This document shows positions 24,987 to 35,613 of a stretch of 42,112 nt of DNA, piece after piece; position 1 is the stretch's first letter, and each line of letters opens with the position of its first letter. Made by a program: the position numbers and the translations under genes. This DNA comes from an uncultured Bacilli bacterium (GTDB lineage: Bacteria; Bacillota_I; Bacilli_A; RF39; UBA660): contig CANRCR010000009.1 of the NCBI GenBank assembly GCA_947629165.1, forward strand, positions 1 to 42,112. The letters run 5' to 3'. The notes under the pieces were generated by a model, which had not been told where the DNA came from, did no database searches, and saw nothing but the letters and a program-made list of their open reading frames with translations.

Positions 24987-25358
24987 ATGGCTAAATTAAC
25001 AAAAGAGAGCTTTATTGAAAGTTTAAAAGAAATGACTCTTTTAGAAATTAAAGAGTTAGTAGATGCAATGAAAGAGGAGTTTGGAGTTGATCCAAGTGCT
25101 GTAGCAGTTGCTGCTGCTCCTGCTCAAGGTGCTGCTGAAGATGAAGGACCTAGCATGGTTACTGTTAACCTAGTAAATGCAGGTGTTGCAAAAGTTAACG
25201 TTATCAAATTAATTCGTGAAATCACTGGATTAGGATTAAAAGAATCTAAAGATATCGCTGATAACGGTGGAGCTGTTAAAGAAAATATCTCTAAAGAAGA
25301 AGCTCAAGATATTAAAGCTAAGCTTGAAGAAGCTGGAGCTGAAGTTGAAGTTAAGTAA
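24987..25358 (+). CDS. rplL: 50S ribosomal protein L7/L12
   Basis: The stalk protein that recruits translation GTPases. The 123-residue protein has an N-terminal dimerisation helix (TLLEIKELVDAMKEEFGV), an alanine-rich hinge (AVAVAAAPAQGAAEDEG) and the globular C-domain VIKLIREITGLGLKESKDI. AAGGAGG lies close upstream. A strong UUCG-capped terminator follows. In other Bacilli the next gene is the RsmC-like methyltransferase; here two unknown genes intervene. Confidence 0.98.
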   Translation: MAKLTKESFIESLKEMTLLEIKELVDAMKEEFGVDPSAVAVAAAPAQGAAEDEGPSMVTVNLVNAGVAKVNVIKLIREITGLGLKESKDIADNGGAVKENISKEEAQDIKAKLEEAGAEVEVK

Positions 25359-25375
25359 TTTTGACTTTCGTTTTG

Positions 25376-25399
25376 AAAGGATCTTCGGGTCCTTTTTTT
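25376..25399 (+). terminator. UUCG-tetraloop terminator of rplL
   Basis: AAAGGATC / GGTCCTTT, 8-bp stem with one G-T pair, closed by C-TTCG-G, followed by a run of T. Confidence 0.95.
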
Positions 25400-25400
25400 G

Positions 25401-25429
25401 TTGACAGAATGTTTTCGGATGATTATAAT
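25401..25429 (+). promoter_or_regulatory. consensus promoter of the paralogue pair
   Basis: TTGACA at 25401-25406, 17-bp spacer, TATAAT at 25424-25429. It starts two bases after the rplL terminator. Confidence 0.92.
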
Positions 25430-25474
25430 AAGCGATTACCTAATGAGAAATTATATTTTTTAGGAGGTTAGATT

Positions 25475-26515
25475 ATGGAAAAAGTTAAAATGAGTTTACC
25501 TTCGGTAGAAGAATTACGTCAATTAGAAGTATTTCAAAAGTATGGATTAAAGATGAATGTGACAGATTTTTCTTTATTAACAGGTGGACAAGCTTATCAG
25601 TTAAAAGAAAAAGTAGCACTTGGTAGTGAAGCTGATCCACAAATATTAAAGGAACGTACGAGTTCCTACTGGACACGTACTGTCACGGAAGAAGGAAATG
25701 TCAGTTATATTAATCATCTTGGTTACGACAATATTTCTTCCCCTAAGGAACGATATCATTTAATTCGTCCAATGCTCTATCCGACGGAAGAACTATTACA
25801 ACATTTAACAGTTAAACGCGTGAATGCCCAAGGTGTAATTGAAGTTCCTTATGGATTTTATCCCCAAGATGCGCTTGATTACTATGAAAACATGCAATTA
25901 GAACGCGCCTACAATAATAATCAAACGAAAGAAACTGGAAATTGTTATACCATCGATGAAAAATCTTATTTATTTTCCCCTTTTGGAACCCATTTAATTA
26001 AATTAAAAGAATATCAATATTTAGAAAACTGTTATATTCGTTTGAAGACGCCTACGTTTAGTGATGGTCGTTTCTTTAACTTAAGTAATGGACAGGGATA
26101 TTGTCCTGAACGAATTCAATGGCTTAAAGTAAGCCCTGTCGTTTGGTTAATGGATGAGCCAACCGGAATTCTCGTATCTAAACGTGGTCTTTTGTCTGGA
26201 ATCGCTTTCCATTTAACGGAAAATACTAGTTATGAAACATCTATGATGGCCCAGTTTATCGAATCTCATCTTTCGAAAGAAATATTACATGGAACAAGAA
26301 TTGAACATACATCCCCAGTTATTCCTCAAAATGACGTATTCGATAAACTAACTATTTTAGAAAAACGTATTCGTGCACTTGATCCCGCGGCTATTCATTT
26401 TAAAGAAGAAGTTGCCATTTTAGGTGATTATGTCGCATCGATTCGTGGTCAACTTGAAACGGAGGGAATTACTCCTCAAAATGGATTTCAAAAAGTAAAG
26501 GTGGTTCAAAAATGA
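25475..26515 (+). CDS. unknown protein, first of a tandem paralogue pair (DUF6273-like motifs)
   Basis: Not firmly recognised. The 346-residue soluble protein shares with the next gene a series of collinear motifs: DFSLLTG (31-37), SYWTRT (64-69), IRPML (97-101), YGFYPQ (126-131), VSPVVWL (219-225) and VSKRGLLSGI (234-243). A GxYPQ element followed by a P-[VI]-x-W strand and an SK-x-x-L element is reminiscent of DUF6273-type domains related to the formylglycine-generating/C-type-lectin fold; this is a recalled similarity. The last 60 residues are helical (LTILEKRIRALDPAAIHFKE). No signal peptide or membrane helix. AGGAGG lies 6-11 bases upstream. It has a consensus promoter and overlaps the second paralogue by four bases. 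Confidence 0.72.
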   Translation: MEKVKMSLPSVEELRQLEVFQKYGLKMNVTDFSLLTGGQAYQLKEKVALGSEADPQILKERTSSYWTRTVTEEGNVSYINHLGYDNISSPKERYHLIRPMLYPTEELLQHLTVKRVNAQGVIEVPYGFYPQDALDYYENMQLERAYNNNQTKETGNCYTIDEKSYLFSPFGTHLIKLKEYQYLENCYIRLKTPTFSDGRFFNLSNGQGYCPERIQWLKVSPVVWLMDEPTGILVSKRGLLSGIAFHLTENTSYETSMMAQFIESHLSKEILHGTRIEHTSPVIPQNDVFDKLTILEKRIRALDPAAIHFKEEVAILGDYVASIRGQLETEGITPQNGFQKVKVVQK

Positions 26516-27513
26516 ATGGTTATTTAAGACTTTTAAAACAGGATAATTTCACTTTTGACACGTATCCTTTATTAAACAAATATAGTAATATCGCTTTAAC
26601 TGATTTAGCGCTTCTTACGGGAGCAAAATCTTTCCGGGATGAACAGGGGATTTACGGAGAATATTTTGTAACTGTTGGCCCACACGAAGCGATGAGTATA
26701 TATGATTTTCGTCGTAATGGAACCAAATTTTTTGATTCTTTTCACACTTGTAATAATTACGACCGTTTTTATACTATTCGTCCTGTTTTAGAACTTGATT
26801 CGACACTTATCGATTCGGTTCTTTCGAACTCTTTTTATGGAGAAGATGATATTTGTCATGTACTCTATGGAGAATATCCTCAACAAGCACCGATTCGTGA
26901 AGTTCAAGAAGCACTCGAACAAGTTTATCAAAATGGAATTTTAGATGAGACTAAGCATTCTTATATTTTCGATGATCGTAGACTCGATGAAGGAGCTTTC
27001 CGATTCCGTCCTGTATTTTATAAAGAATATCTTTATCAAGATAAGAAATATATTCGTCTTATTGCTAAACCATATAAAATGCGTTGTACTTTATCTAATG
27101 GAGAATCTTACTTTGATGGAGAACCGGTTTGGCTCGAAGTTAGTCCGGTCGAATGGTTGTATAATGAGAAAAGTCATAGTTTTGTTTCTAAAAATGGATT
27201 GTTATCGGGAATTCGTTATTATCCGAATACTTCGACTCATACTGAATTTCGTAAATCGGAACTTTGTCAGTATATGAATTGTATTATGATCGCTAATATT
27301 TTTGAGCGACCTGATAAAAACTTAATCGAAGAGGAGCAACCTAAGTTTCAACCTACTACTGTGGTTGAAGATTTAAATCAAGCAAGAGAACAACTTCAAG
27401 GAATCCGTACGGTATATCCCGTTACTACGGAAGCCATCGACCGGGTACTTTCATTACTCGATCGTGTAGAAAGCAAAGTAGATACTCCTCCTATAAAAGT
27501 AAAAACTTTGTAA
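26512..27513 (+). CDS. unknown protein, second of the tandem paralogue pair
   Basis: The 333-residue protein is a diverged copy of its upstream neighbour. Matching motifs are DLALLTG (31-37), YTIRPVL (87-93), YGEYPQ (119-124), WLEVSPVEWL (207-216) and VSKNGLLSGI (225-234). The counterpart of SYWTRT is not preserved. A helical C-terminal tail (VEDLNQAREQLQGI) parallels that of the first copy. Start ATG overlaps the upstream stop (ATGA), so the pair is translationally coupled and may form a heteromer. Codon use is like that of neighbouring genes, so recent transfer is not obvious. Function unknown; placement between rplL and rpoB suggests high expression or a link with the translation/transcription block, but this is inference. 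Confidence 0.72.
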   Translation: MNGYLRLLKQDNFTFDTYPLLNKYSNIALTDLALLTGAKSFRDEQGIYGEYFVTVGPHEAMSIYDFRRNGTKFFDSFHTCNNYDRFYTIRPVLELDSTLIDSVLSNSFYGEDDICHVLYGEYPQQAPIREVQEALEQVYQNGILDETKHSYIFDDRRLDEGAFRFRPVFYKEYLYQDKKYIRLIAKPYKMRCTLSNGESYFDGEPVWLEVSPVEWLYNEKSHSFVSKNGLLSGIRYYPNTSTHTEFRKSELCQYMNCIMIANIFERPDKNLIEEEQPKFQPTTVVEDLNQAREQLQGIRTVYPVTTEAIDRVLSLLDRVESKVDTPPIKVKTL

Positions 27514-27519
27514 AAATGG

Positions 27520-27548
27520 TTGACCGAAAATTAATTTTGTTGTATTAT
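27520..27548 (+). promoter_or_regulatory. promoter of the methyltransferase gene
   Basis: TTGACC at 27520-27525, 17-bp spacer, TATTAT at 27543-27548. The transcript would start near 27555, only a few bases before a terminator-like hairpin. Confidence 0.77.
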
Positions 27549-27561
27549 ATAGACACGAAAG

Positions 27562-27604
27562 GAGAACTAACTAGTTTTTGGTGCGGTTAGTTCTCTTCTT
27601 TTTT
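27562..27604 (+). terminator. terminator/attenuator in the methyltransferase 5' leader
   Basis: A perfect 10-bp stem GAGAACTAAC / GTTAGTTCTC with a 14-base loop, followed by TTCTTTTTT. It can end read-through from the paralogue pair, but it is also at the very 5' end of the transcript from the promoter at 27520-27548. Confidence 0.75.
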
Positions 27605-27607
27605 GGG

Positions 27608-28207
27608 GTGATAAATACGGGGCAATATTTTAGTAATGAGGCGTTACCTAGTAAGATGCGCGATTATACGACAACCGTCCTTGGAAATACTTTTACTTTT
27701 ACGACGGATAATGGTGTTTTTTCAAAAGATGGATTGGACTATGGAACCCGGTTACTTCTCGAAAATTTAGATTTGGAAGATGTTCGGGGAGATGTTTTAG
27801 ATATCGGATGTGGGTATGGTCCGATTGGTATTATTTTAGGACGTGTTACCGATGCATCGATTACGATGTGTGATGTCAACCGAAGAGCCCTTCATTTGGC
27901 TCGGATGAATGCGAAGAAGAATCATGTCGAACTGGTATCGGTAGTTGAAAGTAACTGTTACGAAGGATTAGGAGATCAAAAATTTGATTGTATTATTACG
28001 AATCCTCCTATTCGAGCGGGGAAAGCAATCGTTAACGAAATTGTTTTAAATGCCCGTCTTCATTTAAAAGAAGATGGAACGCTTTATTTAGTTATTCGTA
28101 AAGAACAAGGGGCTAAATCGATGCTTGAACAGTTAAAAGTGTATTATCAAGTGTCAATTATTTTTCGAAAAAAAGGTTTTTTTGTAATAAAATGCAAAAT
28201 TGATTGA
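27608..28207 (+). CDS. rsmC: RsmC/YbxB-like class I SAM-dependent methyltransferase
   Basis: A probable 16S rRNA guanine-N2 methyltransferase, syntenic with ybxB between rplL and rpoB in Bacilli. Features are FTFTTDNGVFSKDGLDYGTR, the SAM-binding VLDIGCGYGPIGIILG, CDVNRRALHLARMNA and the catalytic FDCIITNPPIRAG, an NPP[FI] motif typical of N-methyltransferases on exocyclic amines. The start is uncertain. GTG at 27608 is the last canonical start before the conserved N-terminus but has no ribosome site. GGTGAT at 27607-27612 followed four bases later by ACG at 27617 has exactly the spacing seen at cysS, so an ACG start is possible. The TTG at 27578 would lie inside the hairpin loop and is less likely. 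Confidence 0.88.
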   Translation: MINTGQYFSNEALPSKMRDYTTTVLGNTFTFTTDNGVFSKDGLDYGTRLLLENLDLEDVRGDVLDIGCGYGPIGIILGRVTDASITMCDVNRRALHLARMNAKKNHVELVSVVESNCYEGLGDQKFDCIITNPPIRAGKAIVNEIVLNARLHLKEDGTLYLVIRKEQGAKSMLEQLKVYYQVSIIFRKKGFFVIKCKID

Positions 28208-28232
28208 CTTGTTGAAAATTTTATGGTATTAA
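28204..28232 (+). promoter_or_regulatory. promoter of rpoB-rpoC
   Basis: TTGACT at 28204-28209 overlaps the methyltransferase stop; 17-bp spacer; TATTAA at 28227-28232 preceded by TGG (extended -10). It leaves an approximately 75-base leader before rpoB. Confidence 0.65.
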
Positions 28233-28314
28233 TATAAATTGGCAATGTATTATTTTCAGCAAAAAATACGTTCTTTGATTAAAAATTTATTATTATGTAT
28301 AGGGGTGAATTTTA

Positions 28315-31300
28315 GTGGCATATAAGACTGTAAATTGTGGAGATTATCGTAAGAGAAGAAATTTCTCAAGAATCAAAAATACTTATGAACTAAAGGATTT
28401 GTTAGAAATTCAAACCAAATCATATCAATGGTTCGTCACGAATGGTATTAAGGAAGTATTCGATGACTTATTTCCGGTAGAAAACTTTTCAGGTACCTAT
28501 TCGTTGGAATTTGGAGATTATCATTTTGATGAACCTCGTTTTTCCATTAAAGAATGTAAAGATCGTGAGACGACTTATGCGGCTCCTTTAAAAGTGGAAG
28601 TACGTTTGTTTAATCACGAGACTGGCGAAGTAAAAGAACAAGAGATTTTCCTTGGGGACATGCCTATCATGACCGATAGTGGAACTTTTGTTATTAACGG
28701 TGCAGAACGTGTTATTGTATCACAGTTGGTACGTAGTCCAAGTGTGTACTTTAACCGTGAAATCGATAAAAATGGAAGAGAATTAATTACTTCTCAAATT
28801 ATTCCGACTAGAGGAACTTGGCTCGAATATGAAACGGATGCCCGGGATGTTTTGTATGTCCGAATCGATCGTACTCGTAAAGTAACCCTTACTACTTTAC
28901 TTCGTGCTTTTGGTCTTTCGAGTGATGACGATATCTATAAAGTGTTTGGAAAGAATCAATACATCGAAAATACGATTGCAAAAGATTCTACTCGTAATAC
29001 CGATGAAGCCTTAATTGAAATTTATGAAAAATTAAGACCCGGAGAACCTGCGACACTCGATTCTTCAAAGAATCAAATTATTACCCGTTTCTTTGATGAA
29101 TTCCGTTATGATTTAGCAAAAGTTGGTCGTTATAAATTTAATCGTAAATTAAATATTACGGATCGTCTTTTAAATCAAACGTTAGCTGAAGACGTTAAAG
29201 TAAACAAAGAAGTGGTTTTCGAAAAAGGAACCCTTATTACAAAAGATGTTTTAGAACAATTAAAAACTTTATTTAAAGAAGGATATGGTCTTCATGAAGT
29301 AAAGATTAATGAAGAACTCGATTCTTATAACAAAGTTCAAGAAATTAAAATTGTTAATCCAAGTAACAAGAAAGAGAAGATTTCGGTTATTGGAAACGAT
29401 CAATCAATCGATGTAAAACGCTTAACTATTTCGGATGTATACGCTTCGGTATCTTACTATTTAAATTTATTAGATGGTGTTGGTAACTTCGATGAAATCG
29501 ACCATTTAGGAAACCGTCGTATTCGTCAAGTAGGAGAACTTTTACAAAATCAATTCCGTATTGGTGTATCTCGTATGGAACGTGTTATCCGGGAGCGAAT
29601 GACGACTCAAGAAATGGAAGAGATTACGCCTAAAACGTTAATAAATATTCGTCCGGTTACGGCTGCGATGAAAGAATTCTTTGGAAGTAGCCAATTATCA
29701 CAATTTATGGATCAAATTAATCCGATTTCAGAGCTTACGAACAAACGTCGTTTATCTGCTTTAGGACCTGGTGGATTGTCAAGAGACCGGGCAGGTATGG
29801 ATGTACGTGATGTCAATGCTTCTCACTATGGTCGTATTTGTCCAATCGAGTCTCCTGAAGGACCAAACATTGGACTTATTACTTCCCTTGCTAGTTATGC
29901 TAAAGTGGATGAATATGGATTTATTATGACTCCTTATCGGAAAGTAGTCGATTGCCATATTACGGATGAAATCGAGTATTTAACTGCCGATGAAGAAAAT
30001 GATGTTATCATTTCGCAAGCAACCGTTACAACGGATGACGATAATAACATGATCGATGATCAAGTTGCAGCTCGTTTCCGTGGTGAAAATATTTTAGCAA
30101 AACCTGCTCAAGTAGATTATATCGATGTATCTCCACAACAAGTGGTATCGGTTACAACTTCTTGTATTCCATTCTTGGAACACGACGATGCTACCCGTGC
30201 TTTGATGGGTGCAAACATGCAACGTCAGAGTGTACCATTATTAAAAGCCGAAGCTCCATTTGTAGGTACTGGTGTCGAATATATTGCAGCGCGTGATTCT
30301 GGAGCAGCTATTAATGCTAAAGCCGATGGTGTCGTTGAATATGTCGATGCTAAACGAATTGTTATTAAGAATAAAACAGGAAAAGATACTTATTATTTAG
30401 CAAACTTTGAAGAAAGTAACCAGGACTCTTGTTACCATCACCGTCCGATTGTTAGAGTTGGCGATAAGGTAAAAAGAGGTCATGTTATTGCCGATGGTCC
30501 TAGTATGGATAAAGGTGAACTTGCACTTGGTAAAAACATGGTTGTCGCTTTCATGACATTCAATGGTTATAACTATGAGGATGCTGTTATCTTAAATGAA
30601 AATTTAGTTAAAGATGATGCTTATACTTCGATTCATATCGAAGATTACGAAATGCAATGTCGGGAAACAAAACTTGGTCCCGAAGAAATTACACGCGATA
30701 TTCCAAACGTCAGTGAAGAAGCACGTAAAAACTTGGATGAAAATGGTATTGTCGTTGTTGGAACGGAAGTTAAAGAAGGCGATATCTTAGTTGGTAAAGT
30801 AACTCCAAAAGGAATGGCTGAACTTACTTCGGAAGAAAAATTATTACATGCTATTTTCGGTGAGAAAACGCGTGAGGTTCGTGATACTTCACTTCGTGTA
30901 CCACACGGTGGAGAAGGAATTGTTCACGAAGTTAAAATTTATTCGCGTAAAGAAAACGATGAATTACCTGCTGGTGTAAGTAAAGTAATTCGTGTTTATA
31001 TCGCTCAAAAACGTAAGATTCAAATCGGAGATAAAATGTCTGGACGTCATGGTAACAAAGGTGTTATTTCCTTGATTTTACCACAAGAAGATATGCCTTA
31101 TATGCCAGATGGTACACCGGTTGATATCATGCTTAACCCACAAGGTGTTCCTTCCCGTATGAACTTAGGACAGGTTCTTGAGCTTCACTTAGGAATGGCT
31201 GCTAAGAAATTAGGTGTTCATGTTGCAACGCCAGTATTCGATGGTGCTAATTCAGAAGATATTCAAGAAATGATGAAAGAAGCCGGTATGGATGAGGATG

Positions 31301-31950
31301 GAAAAGTCGTTCTCTACGATGGACGTACCGGAGAACCATTCGATAACCGTATCTCGGTCGGTGTTATGTATATGTTAAAATTACACCACATGGTCGATGA
31401 TAAATTACATGCTCGTTCGACGGGACCTTACTCGTTAGTTACACAACAACCACTTGGTGGTAAAGCACAATTTGGAGGACAGCGTTTTGGAGAAATGGAA
31501 GTATGGGCACTTTATGCTTATGGTGCAGCACATACTTTACAAGAAATCTTAACGGTTAAATCCGATGACGTAGTCGGTCGTGTCAAAGTATACGAATCGA
31601 TTGTTAAAGGACAAGAAATTAATCAAGCTGGTGTTCCAGAAAGCTTCCGTGTATTGATGAAAGAGTTCCAGGCTTTAGGACTTGATCTTAATATTATCGA
31701 TACTGAAAATAATGTTCTTGATTTAAAACAAATCGAGGAAGAAGAAGCACGAGAAGATGCACATTCTACTTCGGAAGTCGAAGAGAAGATTGCAGAGACG
31801 GTTCCATTTGGAGGCGATGGGGAACCACCACTCGAAGAACCGTTAGAAGATAGCGAATTTGATGATGAAGATGAAGACGATGAAGATTTTGAACCGGATT
31901 ACGACGATGGAATCGATTCGTACGATGATATGGAAGGGGATGAGGAATAA
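28315..31950 (+). CDS. rpoB: DNA-directed RNA polymerase beta subunit
   Basis: RpoB forms, with RpoC, the catalytic centre of RNA polymerase. The 1211-residue protein has all landmarks: [20 protein letters not shown], the rifampicin pocket [20 protein letters not shown] then [25 protein letters not shown], and [15 protein letters not shown]. Position 476 (E. coli 526) is Asn instead of His. The normal end is followed by an acidic tail of about 65 residues rich in Asp and Glu. The start is GTG at 28315, preceded by AGGGGTGA. It overlaps rpoC by one base. Confidence 0.98.
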   Translation: MAYKTVNCGDYRKRRNFSRIKNTYELKDLLEIQTKSYQWFVTNGIKEVFDDLFPVENFSGTYSLEFGDYHFDEPRFSIKECKDRETTYAAPLKVEVRLFNHETGEVKEQEIFLGDMPIMTDSGTFVINGAERVIVSQLVRSPSVYFNREIDKNGRELITSQIIPTRGTWLEYETDARDVLYVRIDRTRKVTLTTLLRAFGLSSDDDIYKVFGKNQYIENTIAKDSTRNTDEALIEIYEKLRPGEPATLDSSKNQIITRFFDEFRYDLAKVGRYKFNRKLNITDRLLNQTLAEDVKVNKEVVFEKGTLITKDVLEQLKTLFKEGYGLHEVKINEELDSYNKVQEIKIVNPSNKKEKISVIGNDQSIDVKRLTISDVYASVSYYLNLLDGVGNFDEIDHLGNRRIRQVGELLQNQFRIGVSRMERVIRERMTTQEMEEITPKTLINIRPVTAAMKEFFGSSQLSQFMDQINPISELTNKRRLSALGPGGLSRDRAGMDVRDVNASHYGRICPIESPEGPNIGLITSLASYAKVDEYGFIMTPYRKVVDCHITDEIEYLTADEENDVIISQATVTTDDDNNMIDDQVAARFRGENILAKPAQVDYIDVSPQQVVSVTTSCIPFLEHDDATRALMGANMQRQSVPLLKAEAPFVGTGVEYIAARDSGAAINAKADGVVEYVDAKRIVIKNKTGKDTYYLANFEESNQDSCYHHRPIVRVGDKVKRGHVIADGPSMDKGELALGKNMVVAFMTFNGYNYEDAVILNENLVKDDAYTSIHIEDYEMQCRETKLGPEEITRDIPNVSEEARKNLDENGIVVVGTEVKEGDILVGKVTPKGMAELTSEEKLLHAIFGEKTREVRDTSLRVPHGGEGIVHEVKIYSRKENDELPAGVSKVIRVYIAQKRKIQIGDKMSGRHGNKGVISLILPQEDMPYMPDGTPVDIMLNPQGVPSRMNLGQVLELHLGMAAKKLGVHVATPVFDGANSEDIQEMMKEAGMDEDGKVVLYDGRTGEPFDNRISVGVMYMLKLHHMVDDKLHARSTGPYSLVTQQPLGGKAQFGGQRFGEMEVWALYAYGAAHTLQEILTVKSDDVVGRVKVYESIVKGQEINQAGVPESFRVLMKEFQALGLDLNIIDTENNVLDLKQIEEEEAREDAHSTSEVEEKIAETVPFGGDGEPPLEEPLEDSEFDDEDEDDEDFEPDYDDGIDSYDDMEGDEE

Positions 31951-34900
31951 TGTTAGCTGTTGATAAGTTTGAAGCTTTAAAAATAGGTATTGCCTCTCCT
32001 GAAAAAATTCGTGAATGGTCTTATGGTGAAGTGAAGAAACCAGAGACGATTAACTATCGTACTTTACGTCCTGAAAGAGATGGACTCTTCTGTGAAAAAA
32101 TCTTTGGACCTACTAAGGATTTCGAATGTGCTTGTGGAAAGTACAAACGCGTTCGTTATAAAAACATCGTGTGTGATCGATGTGGTGTCGAAGTAACGAG
32201 AGCTAAAGTACGTCGTGAACGTATGGGTCACATCGAACTTGCTACTCCAGTTTCACACATTTGGTTCTTTAAAGGTGTTCCTTCGCGTATGGGACTCGTA
32301 CTCGATATGAGTCCACGCGATTTGGAAGAAGTTTTATACTTTGTAAGTTATGTCGTTATCGATAAAGGAATTGCTCCTTTAGAAAATAAGCAGACATTAT
32401 CTGAAAAAGAATATCGGGCTTACTATGAAAAATATGGTAATGGATTCACTGTTGGTATGGGAGCCGAAGCCATTAAAGAACTTCTTAAGAAAATTGATCT
32501 AGAAAAAGAAATTGCTGAAATTAATAAAGAATTAGAGACGGCACAAGGACAAAAACGGACACGTTTATTAAAACGTATCGATGTACTCGACGCTTTCTTA
32601 AAATCAGGTAACCGTCCCGAATGGATGATTTTGGATTGTATTCCAGTAATTCCTCCTGAATTAAGACCGATGATTCAACTTGATGGTGGTAGATTTGCTA
32701 CTTCTGATTTGAATGATTTGTATCGTCGTGTTATCAACCGTAATAATCGTTTAAAGAAATTAATCGATTTAGGAGCTCCAACCATCATTATTCAAAACGA
32801 AAAACGTATGTTACAAGAAGCCGTCGATGCCTTGTTTGATAACGGACGTCGTGGAAGAAGTGTAACGGGTGCCGGAAATCGTCCATTAAAATCGATTTCT
32901 AGTATGTTAAAAGGTAAACAAGGTCGTTTCCGTCAAAACTTATTAGGAAAACGTGTTGACTATTCAGGTCGTTCCGTTATTGTCGTTGGACCAAGTTTAA
33001 AAATGTATCAATGTGGTATTCCAAAAGAAATGGCACTTGAACTATTTAAACCACATGTTATTCATGGATTGGTTGCGAAAGATTTAGCTCATAATATTAA
33101 AGCGGCTAAACGAATGATTGAAAATCAAGATGAACAAGTATGGGACGTTGTCGAAGAAGTAATTAAAGAGCATCCTGTGTTATTAAACCGTGCGCCTACA
33201 CTTCACCGTCTTGGTATTCAAGCTTTTGAACCGGTTTTAATCGGAGGAAAAGCTATTCGTCTACATCCATTGGTATGTCCTGCATTTAATGCCGATTTCG
33301 ATGGAGACCAGATGGCCGTACACGTACCATTGTCGGAAGAAGCCCAAGCCGAAGCTCGACTTTTAATGCTTGGTGCTAATAACATTCTAAAACCTTCGGA
33401 TGGAAAACCAATCGTTACGCCATCACAAGATATGGTTTTAGGTAACTATTATCTAACAATGGAAAAAGCTGGACTTGAAGGAGAAGGAAGAATTTTCCGT
33501 AATCCAAACGAAGCATTAATGGCTTATGAACGTCGTGAATTAACACTTCATACCCGTATTGCTTTACCGGTTGATTCTTTTAAACATAAATTATTTGCAG
33601 AAAGTCAAAAAGGTAAATATTTAGTTACGACCGTTGGTAAGATTAAATTTAATGAAATTTTACCAGATTCATTCTCTTATATTAATGAACCAACGGATGA
33701 AAATATTCAAAAGGTAACTCCAAATAAATATTTCATCGAACGTGGTCAAAATATTCCTGAAGTAATTAAATCGATGCCTTTAGTAAAACCATTCCCTAAA
33801 AAGACACTTGAAAAGATTATTGCTCAAATATTTAAACGTTACAAAACGACAGAGACTTCTATTTTCCTTGATAAATTAAAGGATTTAGGATTCCATCATT
33901 CTACTTTAGCGGGAATTACTATTTCGATTAGTGACGTTATTGAAGCCCAAAATAAAGGTAAGATTGTTGAAGAACATCAAAAGACGGTCGATACCATCAA
34001 TAAACAGTATAAAAAAGGTTTAATTACTGAAGAAGAACGTTACGAAAAAGTAGTTGCTACTTGGAATGATGCCCGTGACGAAGTACAAAAAGAATTACAA
34101 AAGATTGCCGATAACGATTTAGATAACCACATCTTTATGATGATGCACTCTGGAGCTCGTGGTAATATTTCGAACTTTACACAGGTTGCTGGTATGCGTG
34201 GATTACTTGCTAAACCGAATGGTGAACCAGTAGAAATCCCAGTATTATCGAACTTCCGTGAAGGTCTATCAGTATCTGAATTCTTCCTATCGAGTCATGG
34301 ATCTCGTAAAGGTAGTGCCGATACGGCATTAAAAACAGCCGATTCTGGTTACTTAACTCGTCGTTTAGTTGATGTTAGCCAAGATTTAATTATTAAAGAA
34401 GAAGATTGCGGTACTGAAAATGGGGTTGTCGTTCGTGATTTTATTAACGATAAGACCGGTGCTGTTATCGAATCTTTATACGATCGTATTTTAGGAAGAT
34501 TCTCTAATAAAAAGATTATTCATCCTGAAACCAAAGAAGTTATCTGTGATAAATTAACCTATATTACAGAACAAATTGCTGATAAAATTATCGAAGCTGG
34601 TATTAAAGAAGTTGAGATTCGTACCGTTCTTACTTGTAATACCCATGGCGGTGTATGTCAAAAATGTTATGGACGTAACCTTGCCACTGGTAATTTAGTT
34701 GAAGTAGGAGAAGCGGTTGGAATTATGGCTGCTCAATCAATCGGTGAACCTGGTACACAGTTAACCATGCGTACTTTCCATACTGGAGGTATTGCTGGTG
34801 GAGAAGATATCACACAAGGTCTTCCTCGTGTTACCGAATTGTTTGAAGCACGTAATCCGAAAGGTAAAGCTACCATTGCTGAAATCGATGGTAAGATTAC

Positions 34901-35582
34901 TAAAATCGACGATGATCATGGCAAATTCAGAATTGCTATTAAAAATGATGTTGAAACGAAGGAACATACCACTAACTACGGTGCTAAATTACGTGTTGCC
35001 GTAGGAGATCAAGTTGCCGCTGGTGATAAGTTAACTGAAGGTGCTATTAATCCGAAGGAATTACTTGCGGTAACCGATCCACTTACTACACAAGAATACA
35101 TCTTAAAAGAAGTTCAATACACTTACCGTTCTCAAGGTGTTGATATCTCGGATAAACATATCGAGATGATTGCAAGTCGTATGATCAGTAAGATTCGTAT
35201 TATCGATAGTGGAGATACTAGATTCTTACCAGGAAGCCTTGTTAAATTCCATGAATTTACTGATGGCAATAAAGAAGTTATTATTCAAGGTAAGAAACCT
35301 GCTACCGGTCGTCCTGTCTTATTAGGAATTACGAAAGCAGCCCTCGAGACCGATTCATTCTTATCGGCAGCTTCTTTCCAAGAGACTACACGTATCTTAA
35401 CCGATGCTGCTATTCGTGGTAAGGTCGATCCACTTGCTGGATTAAAAGAAAATGTTATCATTGGTAAATTAATTCCTGCCGGTACTGGTCTTCGTAAATA
35501 TCAAAATGTAGAATACGAATTAAAGAGTCAATTTATCGATGAAGAACCACTTGAAACTTTAGAAGATGAATTTATGGAATAA
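31950..35582 (+). CDS. rpoC: DNA-directed RNA polymerase beta' subunit
   Basis: RpoC carries the catalytic magnesium site. The 1210-residue protein has the N-terminal zinc ribbon with Cys60, Cys62, Cys75 and Cys78, the clamp, the catalytic NADFDGDQM at 447-455 (Asp449, 451, 453), the bridge-helix region ([39 protein letters not shown]) and the second zinc site ([11 protein letters not shown]). Length is typical of Firmicutes. Its ATG overlaps the rpoB stop in TAATG. It ends in a strong terminator whose stem includes the stop codon. Confidence 0.98.
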   Translation: MLAVDKFEALKIGIASPEKIREWSYGEVKKPETINYRTLRPERDGLFCEKIFGPTKDFECACGKYKRVRYKNIVCDRCGVEVTRAKVRRERMGHIELATPVSHIWFFKGVPSRMGLVLDMSPRDLEEVLYFVSYVVIDKGIAPLENKQTLSEKEYRAYYEKYGNGFTVGMGAEAIKELLKKIDLEKEIAEINKELETAQGQKRTRLLKRIDVLDAFLKSGNRPEWMILDCIPVIPPELRPMIQLDGGRFATSDLNDLYRRVINRNNRLKKLIDLGAPTIIIQNEKRMLQEAVDALFDNGRRGRSVTGAGNRPLKSISSMLKGKQGRFRQNLLGKRVDYSGRSVIVVGPSLKMYQCGIPKEMALELFKPHVIHGLVAKDLAHNIKAAKRMIENQDEQVWDVVEEVIKEHPVLLNRAPTLHRLGIQAFEPVLIGGKAIRLHPLVCPAFNADFDGDQMAVHVPLSEEAQAEARLLMLGANNILKPSDGKPIVTPSQDMVLGNYYLTMEKAGLEGEGRIFRNPNEALMAYERRELTLHTRIALPVDSFKHKLFAESQKGKYLVTTVGKIKFNEILPDSFSYINEPTDENIQKVTPNKYFIERGQNIPEVIKSMPLVKPFPKKTLEKIIAQIFKRYKTTETSIFLDKLKDLGFHHSTLAGITISISDVIEAQNKGKIVEEHQKTVDTINKQYKKGLITEEERYEKVVATWNDARDEVQKELQKIADNDLDNHIFMMMHSGARGNISNFTQVAGMRGLLAKPNGEPVEIPVLSNFREGLSVSEFFLSSHGSRKGSADTALKTADSGYLTRRLVDVSQDLIIKEEDCGTENGVVVRDFINDKTGAVIESLYDRILGRFSNKKIIHPETKEVICDKLTYITEQIADKIIEAGIKEVEIRTVLTCNTHGGVCQKCYGRNLATGNLVEVGEAVGIMAAQSIGEPGTQLTMRTFHTGGIAGGEDITQGLPRVTELFEARNPKGKATIAEIDGKITKIDDDHGKFRIAIKNDVETKEHTTNYGAKLRVAVGDQVAAGDKLTEGAINPKELLAVTDPLTTQEYILKEVQYTYRSQGVDISDKHIEMIASRMISKIRIIDSGDTRFLPGSLVKFHEFTDGNKEVIIQGKKPATGRPVLLGITKAALETDSFLSAASFQETTRILTDAAIRGKVDPLAGLKENVIIGKLIPAGTGLRKYQNVEYELKSQFIDEEPLETLEDEFME

Positions 35583-35606
35583 GCGAGTTAATCTCGCTTA
35601 TTTTTT
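35578..35606 (+). terminator. rho-independent terminator of rpoBC
   Basis: A perfect 10-bp stem AATAAGCGAG / CTCGCTTATT with loop TTAAT and a T run. The TAA stop is within the 5' arm. Confidence 0.93.
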
Positions 35607-35613
35607 GTTCCAT

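Noticed and set aside
27578-27607. TTG at 27578 as start of the methyltransferase
   Set aside because: It lies in the loop of the terminator hairpin, the added residues are non-conserved and hydrophobic, and spacing from AAAGGAG is too long.
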